Shown: positions 1 to 12,753, counted from the first letter of the stretch. The stretch: DNA of 64,000 nt from Mimachlamys varia (GCA_947623455.1 OX392538.1:34471001-34535000); one strand, 5' to 3'. A program made the numbers and translations. Notes: a model not told the origin generated them from the letters alone.

Positions 1-111
1 ATGTAGTGTTATCCATGGTTGTCACGCTTCGAAGTCACATGTGTGTGCATTATATTAATTTTCTGAAATTTGTTGTATTCTTATAGGAATTCCCTCCCCA
101 TCCGCTCACTC

Positions 112-455
112 AACGCTGAAAAATGACGTAACACACATATGTGCTGCATATTTTATATTTATTAATTGATAATTATGCCGAAAAAATTAAATAAACTGAA
201 CCATAGTACATCTGTTTCGTCCTCCGAGGACTCTTCGGTGATCGTATTGGCCAAAAGATGTGAATCAAAATTTTCTAAACAAATGTAGAAGCAAAAGGGT
301 CAGGTGCGTAAAATTTATGAATTTAGAAAAAGAATGAATTTGTACTATAAAATGTCAAACCCCGTATGTCGAAAGTATTATATAAGACTTTAGCAAACCT
401 CGGGGACTGAACACTCCACTAGCAGAGTCTACCACCTTGTATCTTGAACAATGAC
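112..455 (+). repeat. Zinc-finger-type retroelement relic, copy 1
   Basis: This stretch matches 46672-47055 along most of its length; I estimate about 70-75 % identity by eye. Both copies open with a GATGACGTAACA-like block, then an ATG at 175 followed by codons for Met-Pro-Lys-Lys, a serine-rich run (VSSSEDSS here) and a basic segment (KQKGQVRK). In this copy the frame is open from 175 to a TAG at codon 38 and is shifted further on, so the zinc-finger-like part seen in the other copy can only be followed at DNA level (about 390-435). The stop after SKQM is shared by both copies, which suggests the copied parent was already non-coding. I infer the 5' part of a retroelement open reading frame, now a dead dispersed repeat. 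Confidence 0.55.
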
Positions 456-489
456 GCGGACATAACACACATACATGCTGGACCTTATG

Positions 490-3404
490 TTCTGGTTCAA
501 TGCTTTGTACAAGTTTCTTAAATTGACATCTGTTTCTATAGACAAGCTTATCAATAGTTGACATCTATAACTAATATAATCTCGCTATTATTGCATATAA
601 ATTAAATATCCTCATATGGAGAGCAGATAACAAGCCTTATAGGCTCCCCGATACCAAACTGTAGGCGGAAGTATTTCATACCTAATTGTAACATTAATTA
701 TACTAAGTCAATTTATTTCGTCGAAGGGATGAAAGCCGATTAGTAATTAATATCGAATACAACAGTATTCCAATATATCTGCGATAGTAGCACAACCTTT
801 AAATACGATATTTGAAAGGCAAATAACTTGGTGCAAATAAGTCACGGTTACCAATACCATTAATTAGGTTTACCTGTTGCATGTAAAGCCTTATCATCTT
901 GGTTCGTCCGATCAATGATTGATTGGATACTCCGAATGGGAGTAAGTAAAGAAGTTACACTGAAGTACAAGATTGCTTATTTTATTTTTCATTTTCTATA
1001 AAATACATTAACGCTTCACTCTAGTTCACATAATAAAGCATATTCGAAAATCAAAGCAGATTTTTCGCAACCTAACAATGCTTCGACTTTAAGGTGCACA
1101 CCACCTACATATGCATGTCAATATCATTAAGGATGTATTAGCAACACGGAAACTTATTAACTTACATGAGCTTACGAATATTGTAATATTTACTGTGACG
1201 GTGTTATCATTCCAGCTTGGTCAAAGCATGAAGATTCGGTCGCTGATAATTGTTAATTTAGAAGTACCGACGCCTACGTGTTCGGTAAATTAATTTCATT
1301 ATTTTAGTCATTGTAATGTAAAATTGTGAGTTTTCGTAGGTTTTATTTTCAATTATTCCATAAGTTCAATTAATCGACAAATTCAAATGTCCACAAATTA
1401 ACAACCAAAAAAATAGTTTAAAATATTGAATAACGACGCATATATTGATGTATACATCCGCGAATTCATGTCCTAACCAAATAAGTAATCACGGAAACTT
1501 AGCCCCACGAAAATAAAATATTTTACAGTATATGTTTAGCTTTTGGTGCAGTGTCACACGGTTCTTTTTGTAATCTCAGTAGACATGTGCTTAAATCAAG
1601 AATTGTCACACATTTATACGAATCAAGCATCTTCATTTGTGGGTTGCGAGTACAGAATATTTTTCCCTCGGACGTAAATTTGCAACATGCTTTTCCCCTG
1701 CTGTGATAGCTTTGATTTGCATCATCACAAAATCATCCATATCAATTTCTTAACAAAAACACGGATAATATGCGTATTCAGAAACACTCTTATATATAGG
1801 CCAAGACTTTGCAAACATCCTTCTTTGTCTGGCTTCCATTTGACCGGAAATTGGAAACATGCTGTGCAGGACCGCAGTGAATAAACACCTGCTAAATCAC
1901 TAGCTGTTATTAATCCTAACCAGACTAAATAATTATGGGATGGTCTGTATATTTTCTCTGACTTCGTAAACATAGAAGCAATAATAAACTCACTAAAACG
2001 CCCTACGATGCACGTAGCTCTTCTTTTGAATATTAGCCAGATTTATGTATTTTTGCCTACATGTTGATTTTGATTTTCTTGATAGGATCAAGAAATAAAT
2101 TCAAACGCTAACCAACGAATATATGGTAAACATATATCTAAATACACTTATATAACAAGCGTGAATCAGGCATTATTGCAACGGCGGAAGTCAACACAAG
2201 TACAACACTAAACTTTGAACATAAACCGGAAGTTCAGCCGATGCTCCGGAACTATGCGTACTACAATATCCAATTTTACGTGTACATTGCAACACTTTTA
2301 ACAGTGCGGATGTTGCATTATTATATCCTGGTTCTTTGCACTGTCCACTTTCGTTTCATGTATAGTTAATCTACCAAAGCGTCACAAAACATTTTTCTTT
2401 GTGTTTTTGTTACATAAATCTTGAAATAAAAAACAAAACAGCTAAAACATATATGACTGCAAATAATTCTCTCCGTGTAAAACGTTGGTGCATGCACAGA
2501 AAGACTTGTTATTTTCAGACACTTGAAAAAAAACACTGGTAAAAGTTTGAGAGGACAGCTGATGGAGATACCGCGTACTTTTCGCTTTAAACAGCTGTGT
2601 CTGCTTGAGTTTTCTAGGTGTTGTTAGTTTGACGTAGATTTTAATAATATCACTGACGTTTGCATCGAATCGAACAGCTAAATATAAGTTATTTGTGAAT
2701 AGGGTTTTCGACCCCTAATGACCTTTGAATATTCTATGGAAATGGACGTAATGCATTCAAAAGTCAGCATTACATGTTTTAAATGCACGTAAAGTATGTT
2801 TATTTTAATATGTTAATTAGATCGAAACAGTACACCAAGTGTAAGTACATGTATTACACTGTAACAAAAACTGAAAGTAAACTCGATCTCCTTAGCAAAC
2901 TCACAACTGTGTTGACTTTAAACGAAATGTAAATACAAACTGTATGTCACGTACACATAGCACATATTCAACTGTCAGATTGTATTTGTTCATATATAAG
3001 TGCTTACTGCTCCTCAGCACAAACCAGTTTAAACATGGAAAAATAATATGATATATAAAAAATGAAAAATGACCCACCCCAACAAAGTACTCAAATGAAT
3101 CAGTATTATATAAATCATTGGTCTTACTTCAAAAACATATTTGATAAAACTATGCTTAAATAACATTACTTTGCATTGATAGTATAACGTAATCAGCATA
3201 TGGAGGGTTTAAACATTAGATAATAGTCATTACAGGTGTAAAGTTTGCAGACAACCTTAATTGTGTGCAAAAACCACACATGAACCTGATGTTGCATGTA
3301 TAAGATTCACACCGCTAAAAGCGCCATATGTTAATTCCCTGCTAAAACATCTCAGCACAAACATTATGGACCTCTCTTACTCCCATTACTTTGTTTCCTT
3401 ATGT
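490..3404. other. No gene or repeat recognised
   Basis: AT-rich sequence with only short open frames (60-82 codons) that lack protein-like composition, splice context or family motifs. I see no tandem array or strong inverted repeat. Confidence 0.5.
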
Positions 3405-3627
3405 ATTACGTCATATATCAACAGCTAAGGTCATCTTAGGACGTTCCAGGTGTTGGAGGAAAGCCGGAGTTCATGGAGAAAAAACATCGACCAACGCCAA
3501 GTTCCTGGAGACCGCCCCGCGTACATGTAGGCCTTGAACCCGCGACCCAGTGTCGGAGGGCTAGGGGTACATGCATCAGAAAATCAACTACGATCTTAAA
3601 TGTTAACCTCTCGGCTACTGCGGCACC
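3405..3627 (-). mobile_element. tRNA-derived SINE, Ser/Leu-like head, minus strand
   Basis: Read on the minus strand, the element starts near 3627 with a tRNA-like head. An A-box-like TAGCCGAGAGGTTAA (about 3603-3617) resembles class II tRNAs for Leu or Ser, and a B-box GGTTCAAGGCC lies at 3530-3540. The body follows through a CTCCATGAACTCCGGCTTTCC block and ends in AGCTGTTGATATATGACGTAAT near 3405, a decayed form of the tail AACAGC...ACGTCC. SINEs of this design are transcribed by RNA polymerase III and mobilised by a partner LINE. More decayed relatives lie at 10971-11125, 12565-12753 and 17924-18096, all on the minus strand. Confidence 0.75.
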
Positions 3628-3739
3628 TAATAATCAACGGTACAATTTTAAATATCCCCCTTTTTTGCAAAGAATATTTTTACAGTGATTCCGTAAGTTA
3701 TATTTACGGATGAGGTATAAGGTTTTAGTTATTACATGA

Positions 3740-3785
3740 AAGATGACGTAACACAGGTCATGTGCTGCACCTTCAATGATTGATG
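3740..3785 (+). repeat. Short third copy of the zinc-finger relic 5' end
   Basis: The block GATGACGTAACACAGGTCAT with the following GTGCTGCACCTT matches the opening 45 or so bases of the relics at 112 and 46672, after which similarity stops. A conserved 5' block present without the rest could be a solo terminal fragment. Confidence 0.4.
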
Positions 3786-3837
3786 TTTACAAACGAAATG
3801 CATACTGATAAAGTTTAATTATTTGCGGCGTGTAAAT

Positions 3838-4048
3838 GTTCGCTTGCATTACGCCTCTGCGAACATATATACACACGCGAAAATATTTCACACCACTCAA
3901 ACTCTTTAGTGCCTTATAGCAGTAAAGACACATACAGACTGTATTACCAAACAACACGACTCACAGCGCGAACATTTCCACACCGCGAACAGTTTGGCAT
4001 GTGACTCAGCGAAAAATTCCATGCGCGAAAATATTTATTTTTACAGTA
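3838..4048. repeat. Degenerate GCGAAAAT-motif repeat
   Basis: The words CGCGAACA or GCGAAAATATTT recur several times, ending in a GCGAAAATATTTATTTTTACAGTA-like segment (written here in parts: GCGAAAATATTT, then ATTTTTACAG). Similar words occur near 48090-48115 and 59270-59310. I read this as remnants of a dispersed element but cannot set its boundaries. Confidence 0.3.
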
Positions 4049-4059
4049 TTTAACTTCAC

Positions 4060-4950
4060 CAAATGTTGAATTCCCCCTGTCTGTTGTATCAACAAAACAC
4101 CACAAGCTATCTGCGTATCTCTTTAAAATGATGATTTATTTATTCTCATTAATAATAATGGGTTACCTGAAACCAGCTTTATATCCAGTTAATGCAATAG
4201 ATAATCATTTATAGAAGATCAAATTTCTTGACAACAGGAAACACGGAGGAGGTGTATAGATTCGTATTTAAAATACAACAGTATTGTTGAAATGCCATCT
4301 GTTGAAGTACGGTCAATTTCCAGACAAAAATATTTTAAAAGAGATTGTATATCTATTTCCATATCAATATCAAGATATAGGCAATCGAAAATTAATAATA
4401 ATAATACGCAGTATAATAAACTGTATTCAATACTCCATGAATTATTCATTTATTTTTAAATGGAAATTAATGCATATTTTTCGGAATAGACCTCAAAGGG
4501 ATAATGTTTTGTTCCATTAGATTTTGCACACTCAATTGACAATGGCAGACAAGCACACTAAAAAGGCATACATTCAAATATGAATCTGTCATTCATAGGT
4601 TACGTAGGGCTTGTCACCCATACCATTATTGTGTTTTGCGTGATACGAAATGGAATATACCATTTACCAACGAATTCAAATGAGGAAATATATAGAGTTA
4701 TACAACAAAAGAACGTATCCGTGTTCTGATTATTAAAAACAAAGACGTGAAACAGTGTTTAACTTGGGTTATGGATGATATTGAAAACGCCATAATATGC
4801 ATGAGAAATGTACAAACATTATATAAACTAATGACATATTTACTGGTACAATTGTTTGTGGGTGAAAATAAGATTGTCGATAGTTTATATGATTAAACTA
4901 AAGATGATATAGAAAATATTTCATGACACAAATAACTCCAGATTTGGTCT
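4060..4950. other. No gene or repeat recognised
   Basis: AT-rich. Overlapping short open frames on both strands at 4219-4520 have low-complexity Ile/Tyr/Leu-rich translations typical of chance. Confidence 0.45.
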
Positions 4951-5499
4951 GGTTGGTTGTATTTAGTTTTACGTCCTTTAAACAGCGAGGGTCATTTAAG
5001 GACGGCACTTCAGATAGTATTTGACTTACAAATCAACAACAACATATAATTTTAACAGCCAAAATGGCGTTCTTTTCAAACGCTTCAAAATAACGAAGGA
5101 ACACCCGTATTTGGGAAAGGCGACTTTTGGGATCGAATTTTGCTTCTTCTTTCTCAATAACTCTCTCATTCATATTGTCTCCTTTGACACAAACTCTCTT
5201 TTTTTTAAGGTGAGCATTCGCCCCTGTGAGGAAGGCTTTGGGTTCTGCCCCCCTTGTCATGGCATACCAGTGTCTCTAACAATGGTAGTTACTACTCCCT
5301 GCTTTACATTCAGCATTATGAGATTGGAACGACTGGTTAACCCGTTATCATTATAATGTGACCCGGTGGAGGTGTACTGTTTGGGGCCCTTCGGCAGTAT
5401 ACTACAGTGTGATAGCACTTTAAATCGGCAAACATCCGGACCATTATAAGGGGGCTTACACGAACATACCGATTATTAAGAGGATGCAAAACCAAACCA
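4951..5499. mobile_element. GGTTTGG-family element with inverted arms, copy 1
   Basis: The left edge has GGTTGGTTGTATTTAGTTTT followed by ACGTCC...AACAGC and GGTCATTTAAGGACGGC in plus orientation. The right edge, read in reverse, starts TGGTTTGGTTTTGCATCCTC, so the two ends form a degenerate terminal inverted repeat. The right arm (about 5255-5499, minus orientation) matches 7150-7459: ACTACTCCCTGC, then an inverted block containing AACGACTGGTTAACCCGTTA, GTGACCCGG and GGCCCTTCGGCAGTATA. The left arm is much shorter. The short open frames inside (5021-5356) run into these repeat blocks and are not genes. Probably a non-autonomous foldback-type DNA element, or two half-elements joined tail to tail. 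Confidence 0.6.
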
Positions 5500-6583
5500 T
5501 TCGGTTTCTCTGCATATTGTGGGGATACTGAAAAATAGAATCCTACTTTAGTTAGAGATAGGAAAACAGAAAGTAACTCTTATCTTTTTAATTAAGTAAA
5601 ATTCCAGATTATATCGATGTTTAGTATGTAAGATATACACAATCCTACGAAATATATGAACTCACAGCATGCGGCGTCATATATACCATAGGAAGATACA
5701 GATAAAAACGGAAATACAAATAAAACTTTTATGTAATGTAATGTCTGTAATACGTAACGGAGCAACGCCCAATGTCACGAGAAGATAAAAAAGAAAACTT
5801 AAATTAAAACCCCGCGGTGTTCTTAAAGGTTCAACCCAGAAATGTTTCCTTTCTCAAATGGATATGGGACAGATGGAAGACCCAAACAATCTGAATAAGA
5901 GTATTTTACCCTCTGTAATACTTATACAAACATCATGGATGCCTTTCTTCCGATACAGTTTGGAATTATAACTTGTATGCGTTGAGACAGATCGGCCAAC
6001 ACGTAATTACAAAGCTATTAACCTGTCGTGATTAGTCATACGAGAACCGGCTGAGCTGCTCTGGAGTGCATAATCGCCTGGCCTTTTCATCCGTTTTGCA
6101 TACATACAGACGAAAAACTTATCGACTTTTTTTCAGAAATCTGAGAACCTATTTAGTTGATAACAAGAATGCACGTAACTCGGTTCATGTTTTGCTATCA
6201 CTGAAACATAGTTTTTATGCTTCTATAAAAACACACTCATATGAGTTTTATAAAACGTATTACCGTATTATATATTTAGCTCTGATGAGAAAGATGGGCG
6301 ACAACCAGCACGAGGTGCAGGCAACTACGAAGTTTATTCAATGCTAAATTCTGATTGGACATAAATACATGTTTAATAGAGAGTGACTAATTTACGGCAC
6401 GGACGGACCGGAATGACTAGAACATATATATCTATGACATTATACATTGTATATGCAAGATAAGTTTTAATTGTTCACGTACCAAAGATGCAAAGGTAGA
6501 ATACACCCCTGTAACTGTCTTTCAGGAAGACTTTTAGTTTTGATAAACATGTATCATTTCTGTAAAGAAAACGATGTATCCCG
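5500..6583. other. No gene or repeat recognised
   Basis: Plain AT-rich sequence. One 93-codon open frame at 6066-6347 has no recognisable motif. Confidence 0.45.
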
Positions 6584-7459
6584 GGTTTGGTTTGGTTTTA
6601 GTTTGTATGACGTCATTTAAGGACGGCCTCACGATGTATGCAATGCTAGGCTATGTGTTGGGTGCGTGTGTACTAGGAAGGCCGCGGTATGTTGGTGTTA
6701 ACTTCCTTGCGATAGTGCGGAACTTATGCAAACTTTATAGTGCTACCACACTGAAGTTATTACCCTGTCGTAGGCTCCCAGCAACACACCCGGGTTAATG
6801 CTAAATATGTTTATTTAATATATTAAAGAGAATTAGTACAATAAAAAGAAATTGAATGATCCATGTGCCGTTGCATTATAGTATTGATTTAAACATTTGC
6901 TATTCAAAACGGGCATTGGCACAAATTTACTAAGATAAAGCCATTTGACAATATGCAATGTAAATATATGTGTATGTATGAATAATAACAATAACTTTTT
7001 TGTTCTTTTAGATTTCTTTCCTTCCGTGCATCAGATAACTCCGATGTCCATAGTTCTTATACCTGTCTATCCCAGCTGTAACTTTGAAATTAAAATAATT
7101 CATTGTTTTACTTCATTAAACGCATATTGTTTTATCTTATCATTGCTAGACGATACTACTCCCTGCAACTTGACGCTTAGTATTATGGGAGAGGAACGAC
7201 TAGTTCGCCCGTTGTCAGTATAATGTGATCGGGCGCCGTGTTCTGCTGGGGGCCTTCGGCGGTATATTTCAATATGGTAGCACTTTACATCGGCAAAAGT
7301 TCCAGACTATCACAAGTACGCTCACACGACTATAGCACTGCCTCTCGAATTCAATTATACACGCTCGCAGCACACACACACACCTACATCGCCTACACTG
7401 GGAGGCCTTCGTTAAATGGCCATTGCTGTTAATAGGACTTAAAAACAACCAAACCAAAC
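6584..7459. mobile_element. GGTTTGG-family element with inverted arms, copy 2
   Basis: The left arm (6584-6797, plus) starts GGTTTGGTTTGGTTTTAG, passes through CATTTAAGGACGGCCTC and ends CAGCAACACACCCGGG. The right arm (about 7150-7459, minus) read in reverse starts GTTTGGTTTGGTTGTTTTTA, then GTCCTATTAACAGC, a GGCCTCCCAGTGTAGGCGATG block, AAGTGCTACC and CGAAGGCCCCCAGCAGAACAC, extending past the left arm. Both arms therefore carry the same module in opposite orientation around an unrelated 350 bp centre. A plus-orientation fragment of the same module lies at 63285-63440. No transposase frame is visible; a foldback or inverted-pair origin is inferred. Confidence 0.65.
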
Positions 7460-8892
7460 GACTGTCAACCGTTGTCAGAACAGTGTAATCGATTGAGGGT
7501 AATTATGTTCAATAGGAAGAATGTGTTTACAACTTTTAAAATGTAGCAGTTATTTCTGCTTCAAACTTTACATTAAGTTGTCATAAAATGATTATATGAC
7601 TAGGCCCAGCTGTTCAAAGCCGTTCTGTAACGTTATCAAGCGAGTATTGATTACAATGCAGTTTACATTAAACCGCGGCAGAATGTTTAAATTGGAGATA
7701 ACTACATGTTATATGCAGTGTTGCAGGCAGCTGGTGTCTAATTAAAAAAATGTTTGAAATAAAACTCTCACAAAAATGGCGATTTGAATATCATCATGAA
7801 TCTACACAATAACATTTTGAAACATATTTGTCGACGCGAGAACAGTGGACATCTGCACATTTTGCTTCATTCGCTTTTTCACAATATGTCGCCATTTTGT
7901 CACCAAACGACACCAAAAAGAACAAAAGATACAATAATTCCATATAGTATCTGTGAGAGTTATTCTTATATAGATGGAATCTGTGTTTAAGTATACAAGC
8001 CATTTACAACCAAATAGTTTAGCTGAAACCGTCAAACTCATGGAATATTCAAAGAAAATGATTTTCTCCTACCCAAACAACTCAAATAACCAAGGTGGAG
8101 TATACAAGTTCTGATGTGTATGTTGCGGAGTCTTAGCATTCAAAGGAGCTGACACTTACAAAAGATTTCGTTGGAATCGAGGTTCCACTACCAACATAAC
8201 ACAGTACATATCCACCAAACATACGAACATAGGGATGTTTTAACAATGTGGCATATTACTAATAGTTAGCACTTAATACGGCAGCTCCTGTGAACTTCTC
8301 AGAAAGATATATGTCAATTGTATTAATTGATTTAAAATTGTTTATTTATGTTAGGATATTGTATATGTTTCATCAATTTCAAAATTGAGACAAACAATGC
8401 ATATCTTTTGTTCTTCACCACAAGAGGCGAGTTGCAACACCTTGCTAACGACAATGATATCTTTTGGTAAGTGTCTCGGTACATAATCAGAATAAACACA
8501 CATCTTTTTACAGTGCTTCGTTGTTAATTTCAAATAAACTAGTACTCAGCTTTTTAAATTCATTGTATTTATCACACACAACCGCCCCCCCCCCCAATCT
8601 ATCTCAACAGTAGATTGGAATAATTTTGATTTTCAACCTCTCTGATCCCTTACATCAACGTTGCGTTTTTGAAGAATTGAGTAAAAACTTATACTCTGGC
8701 CAAATTCAAGAAACATTTGAAGACGTACCTTTTCACGTCTGCATTTTATAGGGTATTAACGTAGACGACATGTTTATACTGACATATGTTTATCTATTAT
8801 TTATTTATTATTACATTTGAGCTTAATGATTGATGGTTATCGTATGACTTTCTTTTTTTGGGCATTGTAAGTATCAAATCATTATCCACATG
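7460..8892. other. No gene recognised; C11 run
   Basis: No gene evidence. A run of eleven C residues at 8585-8595 is the only simple repeat of note. Open frames on both strands at 7784-8041 overlap each other and look like chance. Confidence 0.45.
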
Positions 8893-8975
8893 TTGTGAAG
8901 CGCTTTAGAGTAATTTTAAAATTTATATAGAGCGCTATATAAATGTTGCTATTATTATTGATATCATAAGACAGC
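8893..8975 (+). mobile_element. L2-type LINE (or partner SINE) 3' tail
   Basis: The sequence GTGAAGCGCTTTAGAG, then a 20 bp spacer, AGAGCGCTATATAAATG and an ATTATTATT tract matches the widely conserved 3' tail of L2-clade LINEs and SINEs that borrow it (an AAGCGCTTT block, then an AGCGCTATATAAAT block, then a short microsatellite). The rest of the LINE is absent, as expected for 5'-truncated copies. Confidence 0.65.
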
Positions 8976-10970
8976 TGTACGATGGAATGAAATGTATTTG
9001 ACATACTGCATCATGATTTATAGGGACAATCACGTAGGTATGTCTCCCTTTCATCCTTCCTGTCTTCTTATATCACGTTAAGTGAGACTGGTTTCCTTTT
9101 TTAATGAAATGTCAATTTATTTTATCTACGTGTCCTCTTAGTAAGGATTTTTTTAGAACATTTTACGTTCTACTGTTCGATGTTTCTTGGGAACAAATTT
9201 AACGATAAGACAATTGATTTGACACTTCAATGCATCATGTGGAAGACGAGGAACAACTGTATCCATCAGTTATGTTATTGGATCTGAAGTAGGGGGCGCT
9301 TCAAGCACGGGCCCAAAACCCATTTGTTACACTTAAAAGGCAATATACATGACATAAACGTCTGCTCGCTTGGTACGCACTTATCCATACACAATGTCGT
9401 TCTGTGAAACACAATTGTCTTACACTTGAAAGACAGGATGGCAGATTCTAATGTGACGTCACACATCCATCAAAATCTTTAACGGAATTAAAGTTAATTT
9501 ACTGAACACATGAACACATTTTTACGTCTTCATCATAAAACTGAGACATCAAGGGAATTTTTTCTTCAATCTTGCATTAAAGAGGATTTCACAGAGGACT
9601 CTCATGTTCGTGAATTTTTTGTTTTGAACTGTCCGTTGTTGTGTGTGTTTTTATGTACTGGATGCATGCTAAATGTCGTGAACATAAAAAGAACTTGAGT
9701 TTGTTACAGATTTGGTATACACATTCATGTATGTACAAAACGGGAAAAGGAGGATTAAAAACGGTAAACTATGCAAGGGATTCACTTCCGGTACAGCATC
9801 TTATGACGTCAGCAACAAAACGTTATTTGGCCGGTATTTCATTGTCTTTCCGGACACATGTAAATTTTTTAACAAAAGGCTTTTGTTAATTGTATCTAAG
9901 TGTAAACATTGGACAGTCATAAACTATGATATATCTATCTACACGTGTAAATGTATAAGTGGACAGAAATGACTTTTTAAATTAGGAATAACTCGGTCTC
10001 AGATACAGTGTACATAAAACAGGTGCTTGTTTGTGTGTGGTTTTAGCGTCGTTGCCACAGCTACGGTCATGCATGCGTAGATGGATAAGTATATTTAAAC
10101 GACTAGAGGAAAGACCAGGAAGGTAAAAATGGAAAAAGGCAGATCTTTTATGTAACAATGTGGACAGAGGAAAATCTGCCTCAATTTGTTCATTTTCCAC
10201 TCGGTAAAATACACCACAAGGGGACACACGTCAGACGCCTCCTGTCATCATGCAGTGTGACACAGAAGGGTTCGTGTTCGTGAAGTCGTTCTTACGATCA
10301 CACTAAGACCCTGTGTTCAATTAATATATTGTTAAAATATATTGTGTCCATTATTTTAAAGAATTTTGTCGAGACTGAAAGTCTAAAAACTATTTCATAT
10401 TTTTTTAACATTTTTTTAAAGGAAAGTTACAATAACAATATTTGCGCACGTAATCCTTACTTAATGGCGACAAATATGTCAGCACAGTACAGGAAGAAGA
10501 GTATCTTGTTTTGACGTCTCTCATAAAGTAAACTGTCTACAAAACCTGAGAGGAATATACACCTTCTACTGTCTGTATGGTTAGGTACAAGCTGTAAACT
10601 TCATGTCAGGTTAATTTGATGGAAGAGGAAAACGGTTCACGTATTGCCTATTCAATCTGTTGGAAACTGCCTCATTTAATAAATCACAAACCTGCATGCC
10701 ATGCACGTGCAACTACATATACTACATTTTTATACCACGTGTGAGATCACGTGTCACTTGACATCTCGTTACAATTCTCATTACACTTGTAACCTCGTAC
10801 TGATTATACAGTTCACCTGCCCTCATTAAAATAGCTGAACCTCGGACAGATTCCTGACGGTCTACGTCACGTGACTTGGAACATAATCAAGATCTGCAGT
10901 ATGTTTGCTTGGCATTTAAACTAATCGTTTTTCTTACTATTATCATTAGAATAAGCTGATATAATTATAG
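8976..10970. other. No gene or repeat recognised
   Basis: Several short open frames (60-86 codons, both strands, 9275-10514) overlap and lack motifs. No array or strong inverted repeat was seen. Confidence 0.45.
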
Positions 10971-11125
10971 GTTGTTTTGTGTTACGTCCTATTATCATAT
11001 GTGGCCATGGCAGGGCATATCAGGTTTAGGTGATGGAGGGAAACCGGTGTGCCAGGAGAAACACTATCGACCTACGTCAAGTACCTAGAGTCCCTCCAAA
11101 GTGGGCATTTTACCTGCGACCGAAA
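10971..11125 (-). mobile_element. SINE fragment, Ser/Leu-like family
   Basis: The tail block GTTACGTCCTATTATCATAT, the body block GGAGGGAAACCGGTGTGCC and AGGAGAAACACTATCGACC match the body of the SINE at 3405-3627 on the minus strand. The tRNA-like head is missing or too decayed to see beyond the CCTGCGACC words near 11114. Confidence 0.6.
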
Positions 11126-11204
11126 GAAAAGGTTTTATCATGTATTCGGATAAACTGTACGGATATTATTTTAGATGATCCCTAAAACCGTATTCAAATC
11201 TTGG

Positions 11205-11483
11205 GGGAGGGCGGATGGCGAAGTGAAATTAACGCACGTGCCTTTCACCAAATTTTAAAACTACCTTGGTTTCGATTCCCCGATCGGACGTGAAACACAT
11301 GGGGTCATCTACCCAACTAGTTTCAGTTTTGGACAAAGGTATTTACTAGTATGATTTATAAGTAGGGTTTTCTCCAGGTAATCCGGTTTTGTCCCAAATT
11401 GTGACCCGAAGCGCTTACATCCAGGACAATAGAAGTGATGTACATGGGTTTAAATAGTATACATGTTTCATAATTGTTGAAAG
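11205..11483 (+). mobile_element. tRNA-derived SINE, family 2, decayed copy
   Basis: Aligns by eye with the cleaner copies at 18239-18445 and 39518-39743. Shared words are GCACGTGCCTTTCACCAA, the B-box region TTCGATTCCCCGA, CGGACGTGAAA and GGGTTTTCTCCAGGTAATCCGG, ending in TTTCATAATTGTTGAAAG. The A box is degenerate, so this copy is unlikely to be transcribable. It carries an extra stretch (about 11310-11365) absent from the other two. Confidence 0.65.
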
Positions 11484-12564
11484 TTCTTCAATTAAGATAT
11501 CAAACCTGTGTTCCTGCGCTCTTCATTGTTAATTCTTTGAATTACAGCTTAAATATATTTGTATATATTTGCATCTTTGAATTAAGCACATGGATATATA
11601 CATATAAGTCCTTGTTAAGGCCTTTCAAAACAACAAGGATTATTTAAAAGACCAAAGTCACTGACCGACCGGAAATAGAACGGGAACACTCCTTGAGAAT
11701 TTGAGAATAATAGAACAATTGCATAACAAACAAATAACATTATATTCAGCCAGAAATTCGATTTCCGTTTTAAAACTGAGCATCCGGAAAAGAAATGACA
11801 AATCTTCGATTCTGCTTAAAGGAATTATTATAAATGAATTTCCGCCTAACGCAATAGATATTTAAGGCTATCGATATGGCACAAATTGTAACTGATCTAT
11901 TGAGCAAGCGTAAGAATATCATTACTGATGGATATAGGGGCACTGTTCATGGTTACGTTTCAAACCGGAAACCGGAAGTACGTCATTCTAACGGTCGAGT
12001 GAATTAGAGACAACCGGAAATACCGCCGCTAGTTGGTAAACCAAACAGCGAAGATCGATAATGTTTAGATATAAACATGACTCTCGTCATAAGGTTATCA
12101 AGTTTCAGTTAGGCTATCAAACCGACAAAACCGGAAGGTGTTTGTAATGAATTCTATTACATAGTCAGTATGTGTAGGTGTTTCACGCAGTTTTCAATGA
12201 ACATCTGATTTTTTAAAAAAAGATAGTATAGTCGCATTTCATTCAAGATCAATTTCAGTAATGTGTGTGAGTAGTCAATATAAATCATACATTGTAGGAG
12301 GAATTGATCCATGAAAAAGAGTTTTTTTTTCTTTTAAAAGTGGGAAAGAACAGATCGTTCTACTCAATATGGACCGTTTCGATGAAAATCCGCTTGCTAT
12401 GTGAACGTTTGGAAACCTAGAGCAAGTCCTACTTAACTGGGACATGTGAATATCTTGGGTTACAGAAGCAGGCATGTTACCATCAAGAAACTGATTAAGA
12501 ATCTAATAATGTCTTCGTTCATTAGAACAACACTGCTGCAAATATAATCAGAAGAGTCATTTTA
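11484..12564. other. No gene recognised
   Basis: Repeated ACCGGAAGT or ACCGGAAAT words cluster at about 11660-12140 (ETS-like GGAA cores), but I see no transcript structure. A 66-codon minus-strand frame at 12275-12475 looks like chance. Confidence 0.4.
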
Positions 12565-12753
12565 AGGGCTATAGTCATTTAAGAATGTGTCAGATTTTAG
12601 TGTTGAAGGAAAGCCGGTGTACCTGGAGAAATGGTGCCGACCAACGGCACATAACTTGCGGCTGCCCAACGAAGGCCTAGAACCAGTGACCAATGGGTGC
12701 AGGGCTAGTGGTAGCAGAATGCCAAAAACCCTTAACACTTGGCCATTTCGGCA
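12565..12753 (-). mobile_element. SINE, Ser/Leu-like family, full but decayed
   Basis: Minus-strand copy. The distal end has a GGCTATAGTCATTTAAG block, the body has GAAGGAAAGCCGGTGTACCT and GGAGAA...CGACCAACG, and the head ends CTTAACACTTGGCCATTTCGG. In reverse the head reads as an A box of the form TGGCCAAGTGTTAAG, while the B box region (GAAGGCCTAGAACC, about 12671-12684) is partly kept. The 89-codon frame through it is a by-product. Confidence 0.65.

Noticed and set aside
5021..5356. 111-codon frame
   Set aside because: It runs into the repeat arm shared with 7150-7459 and shows no motif.
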